From Marinilabilia sp. (GTDB lineage Bacteria; Bacteroidota; Bacteroidia; Bacteroidales; Marinilabiliaceae): a stretch of 37,694 bases of DNA. Position numbers and translations under genes: made by a program. The DNA is taken from assembly GCF_016278715.1 (NCBI RefSeq), contig NZ_JADQBH010000012.1, positions 1-37,694 of the forward strand, read 5' to 3'. Shown here one piece after another: positions 1 to 7,389 of this stretch (positions are counted from its first letter, which is position 1; every line of letters begins with the position of its first letter). The notes under the pieces were generated by a model that saw only the letters and a program-made list of their open reading frames with translations, was not told the DNA's origin and did not search any database.

Positions 1-25
1 ATGAAAAAGAAGAATGGCTTCCTCT

Positions 26-105
26 GTTTTTCTTGTTGTCCACGAATGTCACAATTTTTCCCCGGGCCTACTGTCTGAAAACCGTGTCATTCGTGGACAA
101 GAAAA
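26..105. repeat. Imperfect inverted repeat downstream of the SGNH gene
   Basis: Two arms, about 26-52 and 84-105, are inverted copies of each other. The core GTCCACGAATG at 38-48 is matched perfectly by CATTCGTGGAC at 88-98, and the pairing continues outward into the T-run and A-run, with a 3-nt insertion in the left arm. The loop of about 31 nt contains a CCCGGG. It lies just 3' of the minus-strand SGNH gene, so it could act as a bidirectional terminator or be a dispersed palindromic intergenic repeat. The bases before it are an unremarkable window edge. Confidence 0.6.
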
Positions 106-130
106 ATAATGGTAACGCAATTAATACAAT

Positions 131-1399
131 CTATCGAAATAGCTCCAAGTCAATCGATTCTCCCATCTTTACATATCCTTCCTCATTAGGGTGAAGGAAG
201 TCTCCGTCATGAAGGTCAGACTTTATTGTAAGGGTGTCTTCAGGGTTGCGCATAGTTTTGTCGAAATCAATCACTGCATCGAATCGACCACTGTTGCGAA
301 TCCAGTCGTTGACGGTATTTCTGGCTGGCTGACGATAATCTTCATGGTAGAATGATTTGTCGAAGGGAAGGATGGTTGCCCCATAGACCAAAATCCCGTT
401 TTCATGGGCCCGCTCAATCATCTGGTCATAGGCGGCAATAAGGTTTTCAGCGACTTTGGCAGCAGCAGCACTGTCGGGTGTTTGCCCAAGGTCGTTGATT
501 CCTTCCAGTATGATGAGCCATTTCACACCACTTTGACTGATTACGTCTCTTTCGAACCGATCGATGGCTGCTGGTCCCAGGCACTGACTCAACACACAGT
601 TGCCGCCAATACCCTGATTAAGCACTGCAACCTGAGCGGTTTCAGGATTCTTCAACAATCTTTCGGAGAGAATATCCGGCCATCGGTTTTGTTTGTTGGT
701 TCCAGAACCACGGCCATCGGTGATAGAATTGCCCAAAATGGCAATGGCTCCAGCATTTTCGGGCGCTTTCACTTCTATGTTATTGATGACGTACCAATGG
801 TCGGTTTTTATTGCTTCTTCGAATGAGGGATCAGACAGATGGTTGCCTGAAAGAATGTAAGAGGTGGTTCGTGAGCCGGGATGACCGGTCACATCAGGTG
901 ACGTTTCACCAAAGTGTATGGTGATGGCAAGATCCATCCGCGGCCGCAGCGCAAATTCGATAGGATCTGAAACTACTGCCTCACCCGCATTCATGGTTAT
1001 TTCATCCTCGTTGTTAAATTTCAGAATTTTAGTGGTTTCCGGGTCAATAGTACTGCCTCCTTCAGAGACGGCAATTTGAACCGACTTCATGGTTACCGGT
1101 CTGGTGCTGAATTTGTTGGAGAATTTCATTCTTAGTTCGTCACCTCCGATAGATACTCTTACAATTTGGCGTATGGTATTATTGGTGAGGCCCGGTTCGG
1201 GCGGCATGTTGTGAGGTTCAACGAGTTGTGGTGCAGTCACCCAGGAACCAACCCATTTTTCGGCGGAATCTTCCGTGGTGCATCCTCCGGCAAGAATGGC
1301 AATAAACAACAGACTCGTCAGACTGTAAATTGAAAAGGTTTTGCGGATTGTTGTGTGATTCCATGTTGCTTTTGGGCTATTATTTTTCTCAAAACTCAT
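131..1399 (-). CDS. SGNH/GDSL-family hydrolase lipoprotein
   Basis: A 422-residue exported esterase-like enzyme. The N-terminus has a hydrophobic stretch ending in a lipobox, LAGGC, with the lipidated cysteine near residue 40. An N-terminal beta-rich domain fills about 50-210. The SGNH blocks follow: the block I serine in GNSITDG (S225), block II GIGGN (263-267), block III GIND (300-303) and block V DFLH (D400 and H403). All catalytic elements are present, so the enzyme should be active. Related proteins deacetylate or de-esterify carbohydrates; the substrate here is not readable. The start is ATG. It is separated from aguB by about 100 bp and is probably its own transcript. Confidence 0.88.
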   Translation of the reverse strand: MSFEKNNSPKATWNHTTIRKTFSIYSLTSLLFIAILAGGCTTEDSAEKWVGSWVTAPQLVEPHNMPPEPGLTNNTIRQIVRVSIGGDELRMKFSNKFSTRPVTMKSVQIAVSEGGSTIDPETTKILKFNNEDEITMNAGEAVVSDPIEFALRPRMDLAITIHFGETSPDVTGHPGSRTTSYILSGNHLSDPSFEEAIKTDHWYVINNIEVKAPENAGAIAILGNSITDGRGSGTNKQNRWPDILSERLLKNPETAQVAVLNQGIGGNCVLSQCLGPAAIDRFERDVISQSGVKWLIILEGINDLGQTPDSAAAAKVAENLIAAYDQMIERAHENGILVYGATILPFDKSFYHEDYRQPARNTVNDWIRNSGRFDAVIDFDKTMRNPEDTLTIKSDLHDGDFLHPNEEGYVKMGESIDLELFR

Positions 1400-1496
1400 A
1401 ATAAAGTGGATTGATGTTATAAAAAAAGTTCAAGTTATAAAATTGAGAAAAATTTAGGGGCCGGAACACTTCAAAAATCTTAAAATGGTGGAAATT

Positions 1497-2384
1497 TTAG
1501 TTTTCTTCGTCCAGAAAACGTTTTGTGAGTCCTTTGTAGGCATCAATTCGCCTGTCACGGAAGAATGGCCAGATGCGACGAACCTCTTCTGAGCGTTTAA
1601 GGTCTATATTCACCACCAGGTTGGCCTCTTCATCGGAGGGAGCTTGAATTAATGTTTCGCCTTGTGGTCCGGCTGCAAAACTGTTACCCCAAAACAGGAT
1701 GCCTCCCGTTGCGTTGGATGGGTCGGGTTCATGTCCCACCCTGTTGACAGATACTACCGGAAGTCCGTTGGCAACGGCATGGCCTCGCTGCGAGATGTTC
1801 CAGGCATCTTTTTGACGCGTCTGTTCCTCCGGAGTATCCGTTGATTCCCAACCAATGGCTGTTGGGTAAATGAGTATGTCGGCACCTCGCATGGCCATCA
1901 GGCGAGCAGCTTCCGGATACCACTGGTCCCAGCAAACCAGTACCCCAAGACGTCCCACACTGGTATTGATAGGTTCAAAACCCATATCTCCCGGAGTGAA
2001 ATAGAACTTTTCGTAATAGGCCGGGTCGTCTGGAATATGCATTTTTCGGTACTTCCCGGCTATACTTCCGTCTTTTTCCAGTACAACCGCAGTGTTGTGA
2101 TAAAGTCCTGCAGTACGTTTCTCAAAAAGGGAGGTTACAATGACCACACCCAACTCTTTGGCCAACTGTCCAAAGCGTTCGGTGCTGGGGCCGGGAATCG
2201 ATTCAGCCAGGTCGAAAAGGTCGGTCTCTTCGGTTTGGCAAAAATAGAGACTGTTGTGAAGTTCCTGTAAAACAATGAGCTGTGCTCCTTTAGCGGCCAC
2301 TTTACGGATGTTCTCTTCCAGCCGTAAAGTATTTTTCTGATTATTGCCGGTATTGCTTTGTTGTATGAGTCCTGTGGTAACCAT
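1497..2384 (-). CDS. aguB: N-carbamoylputrescine amidohydrolase
   Basis: Nitrilase-superfamily enzyme of about 295 residues that converts N-carbamoylputrescine to putrescine, CO2 and ammonia in the cytoplasm. The Glu-Lys-Cys triad is visible: E41 in LQELHNS, K114 in KYRKMHIPD and C151 in LVCWDQWYPEAAR. The last motif, with its WDQWYPE signature, is typical of the plant/bacterial AguB group. I chose the ATG at 2384 because the longer frame to 2438 starts with TTG and adds an Asn/Lys-rich tail not expected in the family. It follows aguA on the same strand and is almost certainly co-transcribed with it, which supports the pathway assignment. Confidence 0.93.
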   Translation of the reverse strand: MVTTGLIQQSNTGNNQKNTLRLEENIRKVAAKGAQLIVLQELHNSLYFCQTEETDLFDLAESIPGPSTERFGQLAKELGVVIVTSLFEKRTAGLYHNTAVVLEKDGSIAGKYRKMHIPDDPAYYEKFYFTPGDMGFEPINTSVGRLGVLVCWDQWYPEAARLMAMRGADILIYPTAIGWESTDTPEEQTRQKDAWNISQRGHAVANGLPVVSVNRVGHEPDPSNATGGILFWGNSFAAGPQGETLIQAPSDEEANLVVNIDLKRSEEVRRIWPFFRDRRIDAYKGLTKRFLDEEN

Positions 2385-2454
2385 GTCGAATTTTTTGTTG
2401 TTATTGTTTGTTTTATTATGAGGTGAACTATTTGTCAACTCCTCAACCCTAAAC

Positions 2455-3486
2455 TCACAACCCTAAGCTTAGCGTCCCTTCCGGCAGTTGCATGGTCACA
2501 CAATGCAGCGAACCGTTTTGTTTAATTAGCGGACGGCAATCGATACCAATAATTTGCCTTTCCGGGAAAGCTTTTGCCAATATGTTAATTGCCTCCTCAT
2601 CTTTGGAACTGTTGTAAAACGGAACCAGAACTGCCTTGTTTAGAATTAAGAAATTGGCATAAGTGGCAGGAAGGCGGTGCTCGCCATCATAAATTGCATC
2701 TGCCATCGGCAATGGAACGAGGTTGTACCGATTTTTTTCTGAGGTTTTAAAACTCCGGAGTTGTTCTTCCATTTTTTTCAAAGCAGGGAAGTGTTCATCT
2801 TTGGCATTAGCACACTTAACATAAGCAATTGTGTCAGCATTGCAAAAACGGGCCAATGTGTCCACATGGCTGTCAGTATCATCACCCGAAAGATATCCGT
2901 AATCCAGCCAAAGAACCCTTTTTGCTCCAAATGAGCGTTTTAATTCGGTTTCGATATTCTCTTTCGACATTGATCCGTTCCGGTTTGGGGACATCAGACA
3001 TTCTGTAGTTGTAAGAAGGGTTCCTTCTCCATCCGATTCGATGCTTCCTCCCTCCAGAACAAAACTGAGATGGTTTTCCCGGGCTACTTCAGAATTAAAT
3101 ATACCTTTTTCAAAAAGCCTGGTGGTAATGAGGTTGTCCCTGTCAGCAGAAAATTTCAGCCCCCATCCGTTGAATTTATAATCAAGTCCAATTAATGCAT
3201 TGTTCTGTTTCACAAAGAGTGGTCCAAAATCCCGGGCCCAGGTATCATTGGTCAAATATTCGACGAAGTGGATTTGCTTTTTATTACCGAATTGTTCTTG
3301 AGGAAGCGTTTCATTTTCAGGAATCAGAACAATTACCTTTTCGAAAGCTGCAATGGCGTTTATGATTTGAATGAAGCAGGATTGTGCCTCATCAAGCATA
3401 TCTGCCCAATCGGTATTGATGTGTGGCCAGGCTAATAATACTCCATCCTGGTTGGCCCATTCTGCAGGGAATTGTCTGTTTGTCAT
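2455..3486 (-). CDS. aguA: Agmatine deiminase
   Basis: Member of the peptidyl-arginine-deiminase-like (PAD_porph) family, about 343 residues, converting agmatine to N-carbamoylputrescine plus ammonia. Visible signatures are ARDFGP, an EGGSIE segment, DTDSHVDTLARF carrying the Asp/His substrate-binding pair, and the C-terminal catalytic cysteine in GSLHCVTMQ (about C329). I chose the ATG at 3486 because the frame extended to 3501 begins with TTG. It is the first gene of an aguA-aguB operon for putrescine synthesis. A strong hairpin lies only about 20 bp upstream of the start (listed separately), so its leader may be regulated or very short. Confidence 0.93.
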   Translation of the reverse strand: MTNRQFPAEWANQDGVLLAWPHINTDWADMLDEAQSCFIQIINAIAAFEKVIVLIPENETLPQEQFGNKKQIHFVEYLTNDTWARDFGPLFVKQNNALIGLDYKFNGWGLKFSADRDNLITTRLFEKGIFNSEVARENHLSFVLEGGSIESDGEGTLLTTTECLMSPNRNGSMSKENIETELKRSFGAKRVLWLDYGYLSGDDTDSHVDTLARFCNADTIAYVKCANAKDEHFPALKKMEEQLRSFKTSEKNRYNLVPLPMADAIYDGEHRLPATYANFLILNKAVLVPFYNSSKDEEAINILAKAFPERQIIGIDCRPLIKQNGSLHCVTMQLPEGTLSLGL

Positions 3487-3505
3487 ATTGTTATGTCTCA
3501 AAAGA

Positions 3506-3536
3506 AAGTCCGGTGAATCATCATTTCACCGGACTT
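3506..3536 (-). promoter_or_regulatory. Strong hairpin directly upstream of aguA
   Basis: The arms 3506-3517 and 3525-3536 form a perfect 12-bp stem with a 7-nt loop; the core is AGTCCGGTGAA. Read on the minus strand it is followed by a T-rich run (TTTCTTTTG) and then, within about 20 nt, the aguA ATG. It may simply be the terminator of the upstream DUF3078 gene. Its closeness to the start codon also allows a role in the aguA leader, such as attenuation or start-site occlusion. Confidence 0.7.
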
Positions 3537-3595
3537 CAAAAATGCAAAAAAAATATCACTACTGACTGCAAAAAAATATTTTTAAGATTGGTTTG

Positions 3596-3630
3596 CTTCC
3601 GAACCTCCAACTTCTATCTTCCAATCTTTA
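3596..3630. repeat. Degenerate heptamer repeat remnant
   Basis: About five 7-bp units can be read in phase here: CTTCCGA, ACCTCCA, ACTTCTA, TCTTCCA, ATCTTTA. They share a loose pattern resembling ACYTCCA. The stretch is short and degenerate. It is listed because clearer heptamer arrays occur elsewhere in the window. It sits between DUF3078 and aguA. Confidence 0.35.
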
Positions 3631-3663
3631 AAAATATAATTTTTCAGTCGAATTTACCGTTTA

Positions 3664-4548
3664 TTAAAATTTGTAATTAATTCCGAATCCAAACAATTGC
3701 TTGAATTGTATGCGTGGCCCGTGTTCCACACCTTCTGCGTCCACAAAATTAATGTCGTGGTCGTAAAGCAGGGTAGTGCCCAAATGGGCCGAAAGAAAAC
3801 TATTTACTCTAAAGTCGAATTTAGTTTCCCATTCCACATCAATTCTCTCGGGATGGTTTGTCCAGTTGGAGAAAAGGTCCAGTCTGGTATTGAAATCTAC
3901 GTTTTGCAGTAGATTTTCCTTTTTGTAGATACTCTTTACCGAAGCACCAAATTCAGACCTTAGATTCTCGCCTGGGTCCACCCCATAAGCTCCCTGATTT
4001 GATAACTGATCATCGTTAACAATGGTCATTTTACTGGTAAGCGGGGAGAGGTACATTGAAAAGTTTTGGTTGGGTTTGTAATCCATACCCAGGGAAAGCA
4101 GAAGGTATGCCGGCGACATAAACTTTGAGGTCATGATGGTATTCTCCGGTGGATCTTTATAGCCCAGGTCCATTTGGGTTTTAAAATCAGCCAGAGCAGT
4201 ATAATACCACCTTTCCGAAGCCTGAATTCCGTATTTTGATACTATTTGGATGCGGTCTTCGGTTTTTACCAGGTTTTCATCACCTTGCTGAGTGAGGCCA
4301 TAACCTATGTCCAATGTATTTTCCCAGGCACGTTTGTCTTTTTTGAAATTCAAAAACGCGTTGAAAAGGAATGTTCCGGAAACGGAATTTTTTCCACCGC
4401 CGGCCCAGTTACTCAGCGATACCTGCGAAAAATTGAATGCACTGTTTCCTCCGGCTGTCCAGTGTTTTACGGTATCTGCCTCTTCCTGAGCAAAGACCAT
4501 GGCCGGGAAAAACATTAAGATGATTAGAATTTTGGATCTAATATTCAT
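3664..4548 (-). CDS. DUF3078 family outer-membrane-type protein
   Basis: A 294-residue exported protein beginning with a signal peptide that ends at about VFAQEE. The mature region starts with HWTAGGNSAFNFSQVSLSNW followed by a Gly-rich turn, which is characteristic of DUF3078. The remainder is a series of alternating amphipathic strands ending in GFGINYKF with a terminal Phe, as in outer-membrane beta-barrels. The family has no established function. It is a single gene on the minus strand, 211 bp downstream of MscS, and probably terminates at the hairpin before aguA. The start is ATG. Confidence 0.85.
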   Translation of the reverse strand: MNIRSKILIILMFFPAMVFAQEEADTVKHWTAGGNSAFNFSQVSLSNWAGGGKNSVSGTFLFNAFLNFKKDKRAWENTLDIGYGLTQQGDENLVKTEDRIQIVSKYGIQASERWYYTALADFKTQMDLGYKDPPENTIMTSKFMSPAYLLLSLGMDYKPNQNFSMYLSPLTSKMTIVNDDQLSNQGAYGVDPGENLRSEFGASVKSIYKKENLLQNVDFNTRLDLFSNWTNHPERIDVEWETKFDFRVNSFLSAHLGTTLLYDHDINFVDAEGVEHGPRIQFKQLFGFGINYKF

Positions 4549-4633
4549 GAAAACTATTTTTTGTATTTACAATCGTTCGAAATAAAACCTAATCGATGAT
4601 ACGGTATGACTTGTTTTTGCCTGAGTTGTTGGA

Positions 4634-4670
4634 AGAGGCTGTTTTTCCGCAGTGCCGAAAAACAACCTCT
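4634..4670. terminator. Possible terminator hairpin 3' of MscS
   Basis: The arms 4634-4647 and 4657-4670 pair over 14 positions with one mismatch (AGAGGCTGTTTTTC against GAAAAACAACCTCT), around a 9-nt loop. On the minus strand it lies after the MscS stop codon, but no clear T-run follows, so the terminator assignment is tentative. Confidence 0.45.
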
Positions 4671-4759
4671 CCTCAAAATAATTCAGTAAACCTTGTCATA
4701 GCGAATCTCAAACAACCGGGAAAACAATCCCGAATTGTGAATCGGTCACATATATATGG

Positions 4760-5602
4760 TTAAGATTCAGACTGCTGCTTTGGTTGATATAAGTGTACAT
4801 CGGTTTGTGGGAATGGAATGGATATTCCCTGACGGTCAAATTCTTTCTTCACGGTCTCCTGCATATCAAAGAAAATATCCCAGTAATCTCCGGCATTGGC
4901 CCAAACACGTGTAACCAAATCGACTGAACTGTCGCCCAAATTAATGACACCTACAAAGGGAGCTGGGTCTTTAAGAATACGCTCATCTTTTTCAATAACT
5001 CCCATAATCACTTGTTTGGCTTTGTCAATATCGTCATTGTAACCAATGCCAAAAGTAAAGTCAACCCGGCGAAGCGGCTCGGTGGAGTAGTTTACGGTAC
5101 TATTGTTGGATACCGGGCCGTTGGGCAAAATAATGGTTTTTTTATCAGGCGTATTCAATATGGTATGGAAAATCTGGATTTCTTTAACAGTTCCCGAATG
5201 ACCTTCAGAAGTAATGTAATCGCCAATTTTAAAGGGTTTGAAAATGAGGATCATAACTCCTCCTGCAAAGTTTTGAAGCGTTCCGCTGAGCGCCATTCCT
5301 ATTGCCAGACCCGCAGCTGCCAGAATTGCAATGAAAGAGGTCATCTCTACGCCAAGCATGGTGACAACGCTGATTACCAACATGAGTTTTAATACAATCC
5401 CTGTCAGGCTGATAAGAAATGATTGTAAGCTGGCATCAAACTTACGTGCTTCGAACATTTTTCGCATGCCTTTTACTATTTTCCCTATAATCCAAAGGCC
5501 AATGATCAGGGTAATGATGGCAAGCAATAATTGGCCGCCATATTTAATTAGCAACTCCAGGATTTGTTCAGGATTACTGAACCACTCTTTAAATTTTTCC
5601 AT
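4760..5602 (-). CDS. Small-conductance mechanosensitive channel (MscS family)
   Basis: A 280-residue inner-membrane channel that releases solutes on hypo-osmotic shock. Three membrane segments are visible at roughly residues 15-40, 60-85 and 88-118. The third is the Ala/Gly-packed pore helix, with AAAGLAIGMALSGTLQN and then a bend into FAGGVMILIF. The cytosolic beta domain follows (KPFKIGDYI, GTVKEIQIFHT, PNGPVSNN), and the C-terminal alpha/beta region ends near residue 270. Length and order match minimal MscS proteins. The start is ATG. It stands alone between long intergenic stretches. Confidence 0.93.
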   Translation of the reverse strand: MEKFKEWFSNPEQILELLIKYGGQLLLAIITLIIGLWIIGKIVKGMRKMFEARKFDASLQSFLISLTGIVLKLMLVISVVTMLGVEMTSFIAILAAAGLAIGMALSGTLQNFAGGVMILIFKPFKIGDYITSEGHSGTVKEIQIFHTILNTPDKKTIILPNGPVSNNSTVNYSTEPLRRVDFTFGIGYNDDIDKAKQVIMGVIEKDERILKDPAPFVGVINLGDSSVDLVTRVWANAGDYWDIFFDMQETVKKEFDRQGISIPFPQTDVHLYQPKQQSES

Positions 5603-5988
5603 GTTTTTTTTTGAGTTTAGTGATAATTGTTATTTTATTAAAAGTAAAGTCATTCAATACTTTATTTAACTATTGCAAGTATTTGATTAAAAGTCATTTG
5701 GAGTTGGTCAGGGGTGTCTTTCAACTGTATGGTAATAAAAGTTTTGCGCCTTTGAGTTTTTGCGTTTAGGCTTTTTCTTTACGGATTATTGGTCATTGTT
5801 ATTAATTCCCGGTTTATAAAGCATCAAGTTTAATTGGATTATGTGGTTTAACCCAATCTTGTATTTGTGATTAGGTCTCTGTTTTCACACCATTGTATTT
5901 CTACCCCTGTAAAATTACCCCTTTTAGTTTTCAAATTCAATATCAATTAAGGTTTTTGTTGGGATTATGTTCAGATAGTTTCTCGATT
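5603..5988. other. 386-bp AT-rich intergenic stretch
   Basis: No ORF or RNA gene is evident. A T-rich segment at about 5741-5782 contains two similar copies of GTTTTGCG spaced 18 bp apart (GTTTTGCGCCTTTGA, then GTTTTTGCGTTTAGG). It resembles the degenerate short repeats seen in other intergenic regions of this window. The stretch presumably holds the MscS promoter. Confidence 0.4.
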
Positions 5989-7014
5989 CTATAAAAAATC
6001 GAAGTTAATATGACTATAATATAGCGATACGGTAAGAATGAGTAACAAAAAAACCCATACTGAAATTGCTACCCGGGTGGTGTTTCTGGCCTTTCCTTCT
6101 TTTCCCCAGTGAGAGGGTTTAATGCCCTGTATTACAAAAGTAAGAACACCTGATAGGTTTATACAAATAATATTTATGAACAATAAAAACAAAGCTCCTG
6201 CTGCCAGTTGCCATTGTCCTGCTCCAAGGAGCATTCCCATAACGACTAAAGGAGGGAGTAATGCGACGGCTACCATAACACCTACCAATGCTGAAGCAAC
6301 CCCCGTGGTAAAGGCTAGTGCGCCGGCAATGCCTGAAGCCAGCGAAAGGCCAATGTCGCCCAGGTTGGGTTCGGTTCGGCTGGCAATTTGATGGGCGGTG
6401 GGATCTATCTCCAAAATCAGCCCGATAAATATGGCAAAAACCAATGAAATTCCAATTCCGGTAATGGTAACCCGTAAGGCATTTTTTGCCAGATGAAAAT
6501 CGGCCAGTGTAGTAGCCAGAGAAAGAGCTACGTTGGGACCCAGGAGTGGGGCTATAACCATGGAACCGATGATGATGGCCTCACTGTTGCGCAATATGCC
6601 GGTTGCAGCTACTACAGTTGAAGCCAGCATCAGCACCGCAAATACCCAGGATAGTCTTGTGGAATCTACCAGGTCGTGATAAAGTTCTTCCCGGCTGATG
6701 CGTCCTTTTCCCTCCTTATTCGCCTGCTCTTTTGCTGTTCCACGTTCTCTCTCTACATCCGGATCGTCGGGACGTGGAATGGTGGCTTCAACCGGATAAA
6801 GCACAATCCGGAATGTCCCGGTGTTCGAAAAATGATGTTCCAATTTGGTTATGAGGTGTTCACTATCGTCAACTTCCAGTAAAATGGAGAGCTTGTACCG
6901 ATTTTCGTCGATCACCTGATCCCAGCTCTCTATTCTTGATTCACCCCTAATGACGCTGTATAGTTCCTCTTTCCTGTTTGAAGGAATCACTACCTGCAAT
7001 AGCCTGAGTGCCAT
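5989..7014 (-). CDS. DUF389 domain integral membrane protein
   Basis: About 341 residues. The N-terminal cytoplasmic domain (about 1-115) resembles the ferredoxin-like domain that precedes the membrane region in this family (ALRLLQVVIPSN). A charged linker, about 85-115, leads to at least six hydrophobic segments with the conserved stretch SEAIIIGSMVIAPLLGP near residue 145-165. The family is of unknown function, possibly transport. I chose the ATG at 7014; the frame to 7029 starts with TTG. It is divergent from the PUL, sharing a 375-bp intergenic region with susC. Confidence 0.85.
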   Translation of the reverse strand: MALRLLQVVIPSNRKEELYSVIRGESRIESWDQVIDENRYKLSILLEVDDSEHLITKLEHHFSNTGTFRIVLYPVEATIPRPDDPDVERERGTAKEQANKEGKGRISREELYHDLVDSTRLSWVFAVLMLASTVVAATGILRNSEAIIIGSMVIAPLLGPNVALSLATTLADFHLAKNALRVTITGIGISLVFAIFIGLILEIDPTAHQIASRTEPNLGDIGLSLASGIAGALAFTTGVASALVGVMVAVALLPPLVVMGMLLGAGQWQLAAGALFLLFINIICINLSGVLTFVIQGIKPSHWGKEGKARNTTRVAISVWVFLLLILTVSLYYSHINFDFL

Positions 7015-7257
7015 GGTGTTTTTTTTCAATACTAAGGAATTTAGTTTGATTTTTCAATATAGTATATGGCACAAATAGGAAAAATTGATGGTCGATGGGT
7101 ACAAATATTTCATTATTGAGGAAAAAAGTTTGGACTCCGTTTAACAATTATTTAGAGTTCACAAAAAATATAATTCTTCAAAAAATGAGTTGTGTGTTTT
7201 AAAATGATGAAAAGATAGTGTAATATTTAAAAACAAGTAAGTCAGGAATATAGAAAA

Positions 7258-7312
7258 TTTTTGATGAGTTTTTGATGAGTTAAAAAATGTATAAAGATGA
7301 GTTTTTTATGAG
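7258..7312 (+). promoter_or_regulatory. Phased 11-bp tandem repeat upstream of susC
   Basis: Five consecutive 11-bp units can be read: TTTTTGATGAG at 7258, an identical copy at 7269, a degenerate TTAAAAAATGT at 7280, ATAAAGATGAG at 7291 and TTTTTTATGAG at 7302. The ATGAG cores therefore lie 11, 22 and 11 bp apart, close to one and two helical turns, so a bound protein would sit on one DNA face. The array ends about 32 bp upstream of the candidate -7 element. This is the expected place for an activator of the PUL. It could also be a slippage repeat. Confidence 0.55.
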
Positions 7313-7344
7313 TTGAAAAATTAGGTTTGGTTAACACTTGGGCT

Positions 7345-7352
7345 TACGTTTG
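7345..7352 (+). promoter_or_regulatory. Candidate Bacteroidota -7 element for susC
   Basis: TACGTTTG matches the Bacteroidota -7 consensus TAnnTTTG exactly and lies about 38 bp before the susC ATG. A TTTG at 7326-7329 is the nearest -33 candidate, but the spacing of 15 bp is shorter than the usual 19-21, which is consistent with an activator-dependent promoter. No start site can be proven from sequence alone. Confidence 0.45.
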
Positions 7353-7389
7353 CATCATGTTTTACTAAAATTCACAAATCAGTTTTGTT

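Noticed and set aside
1-78. Short plus-strand frame starting at the first base
   Set aside because: Only 25 codons, and it runs through the inverted repeat; no support.
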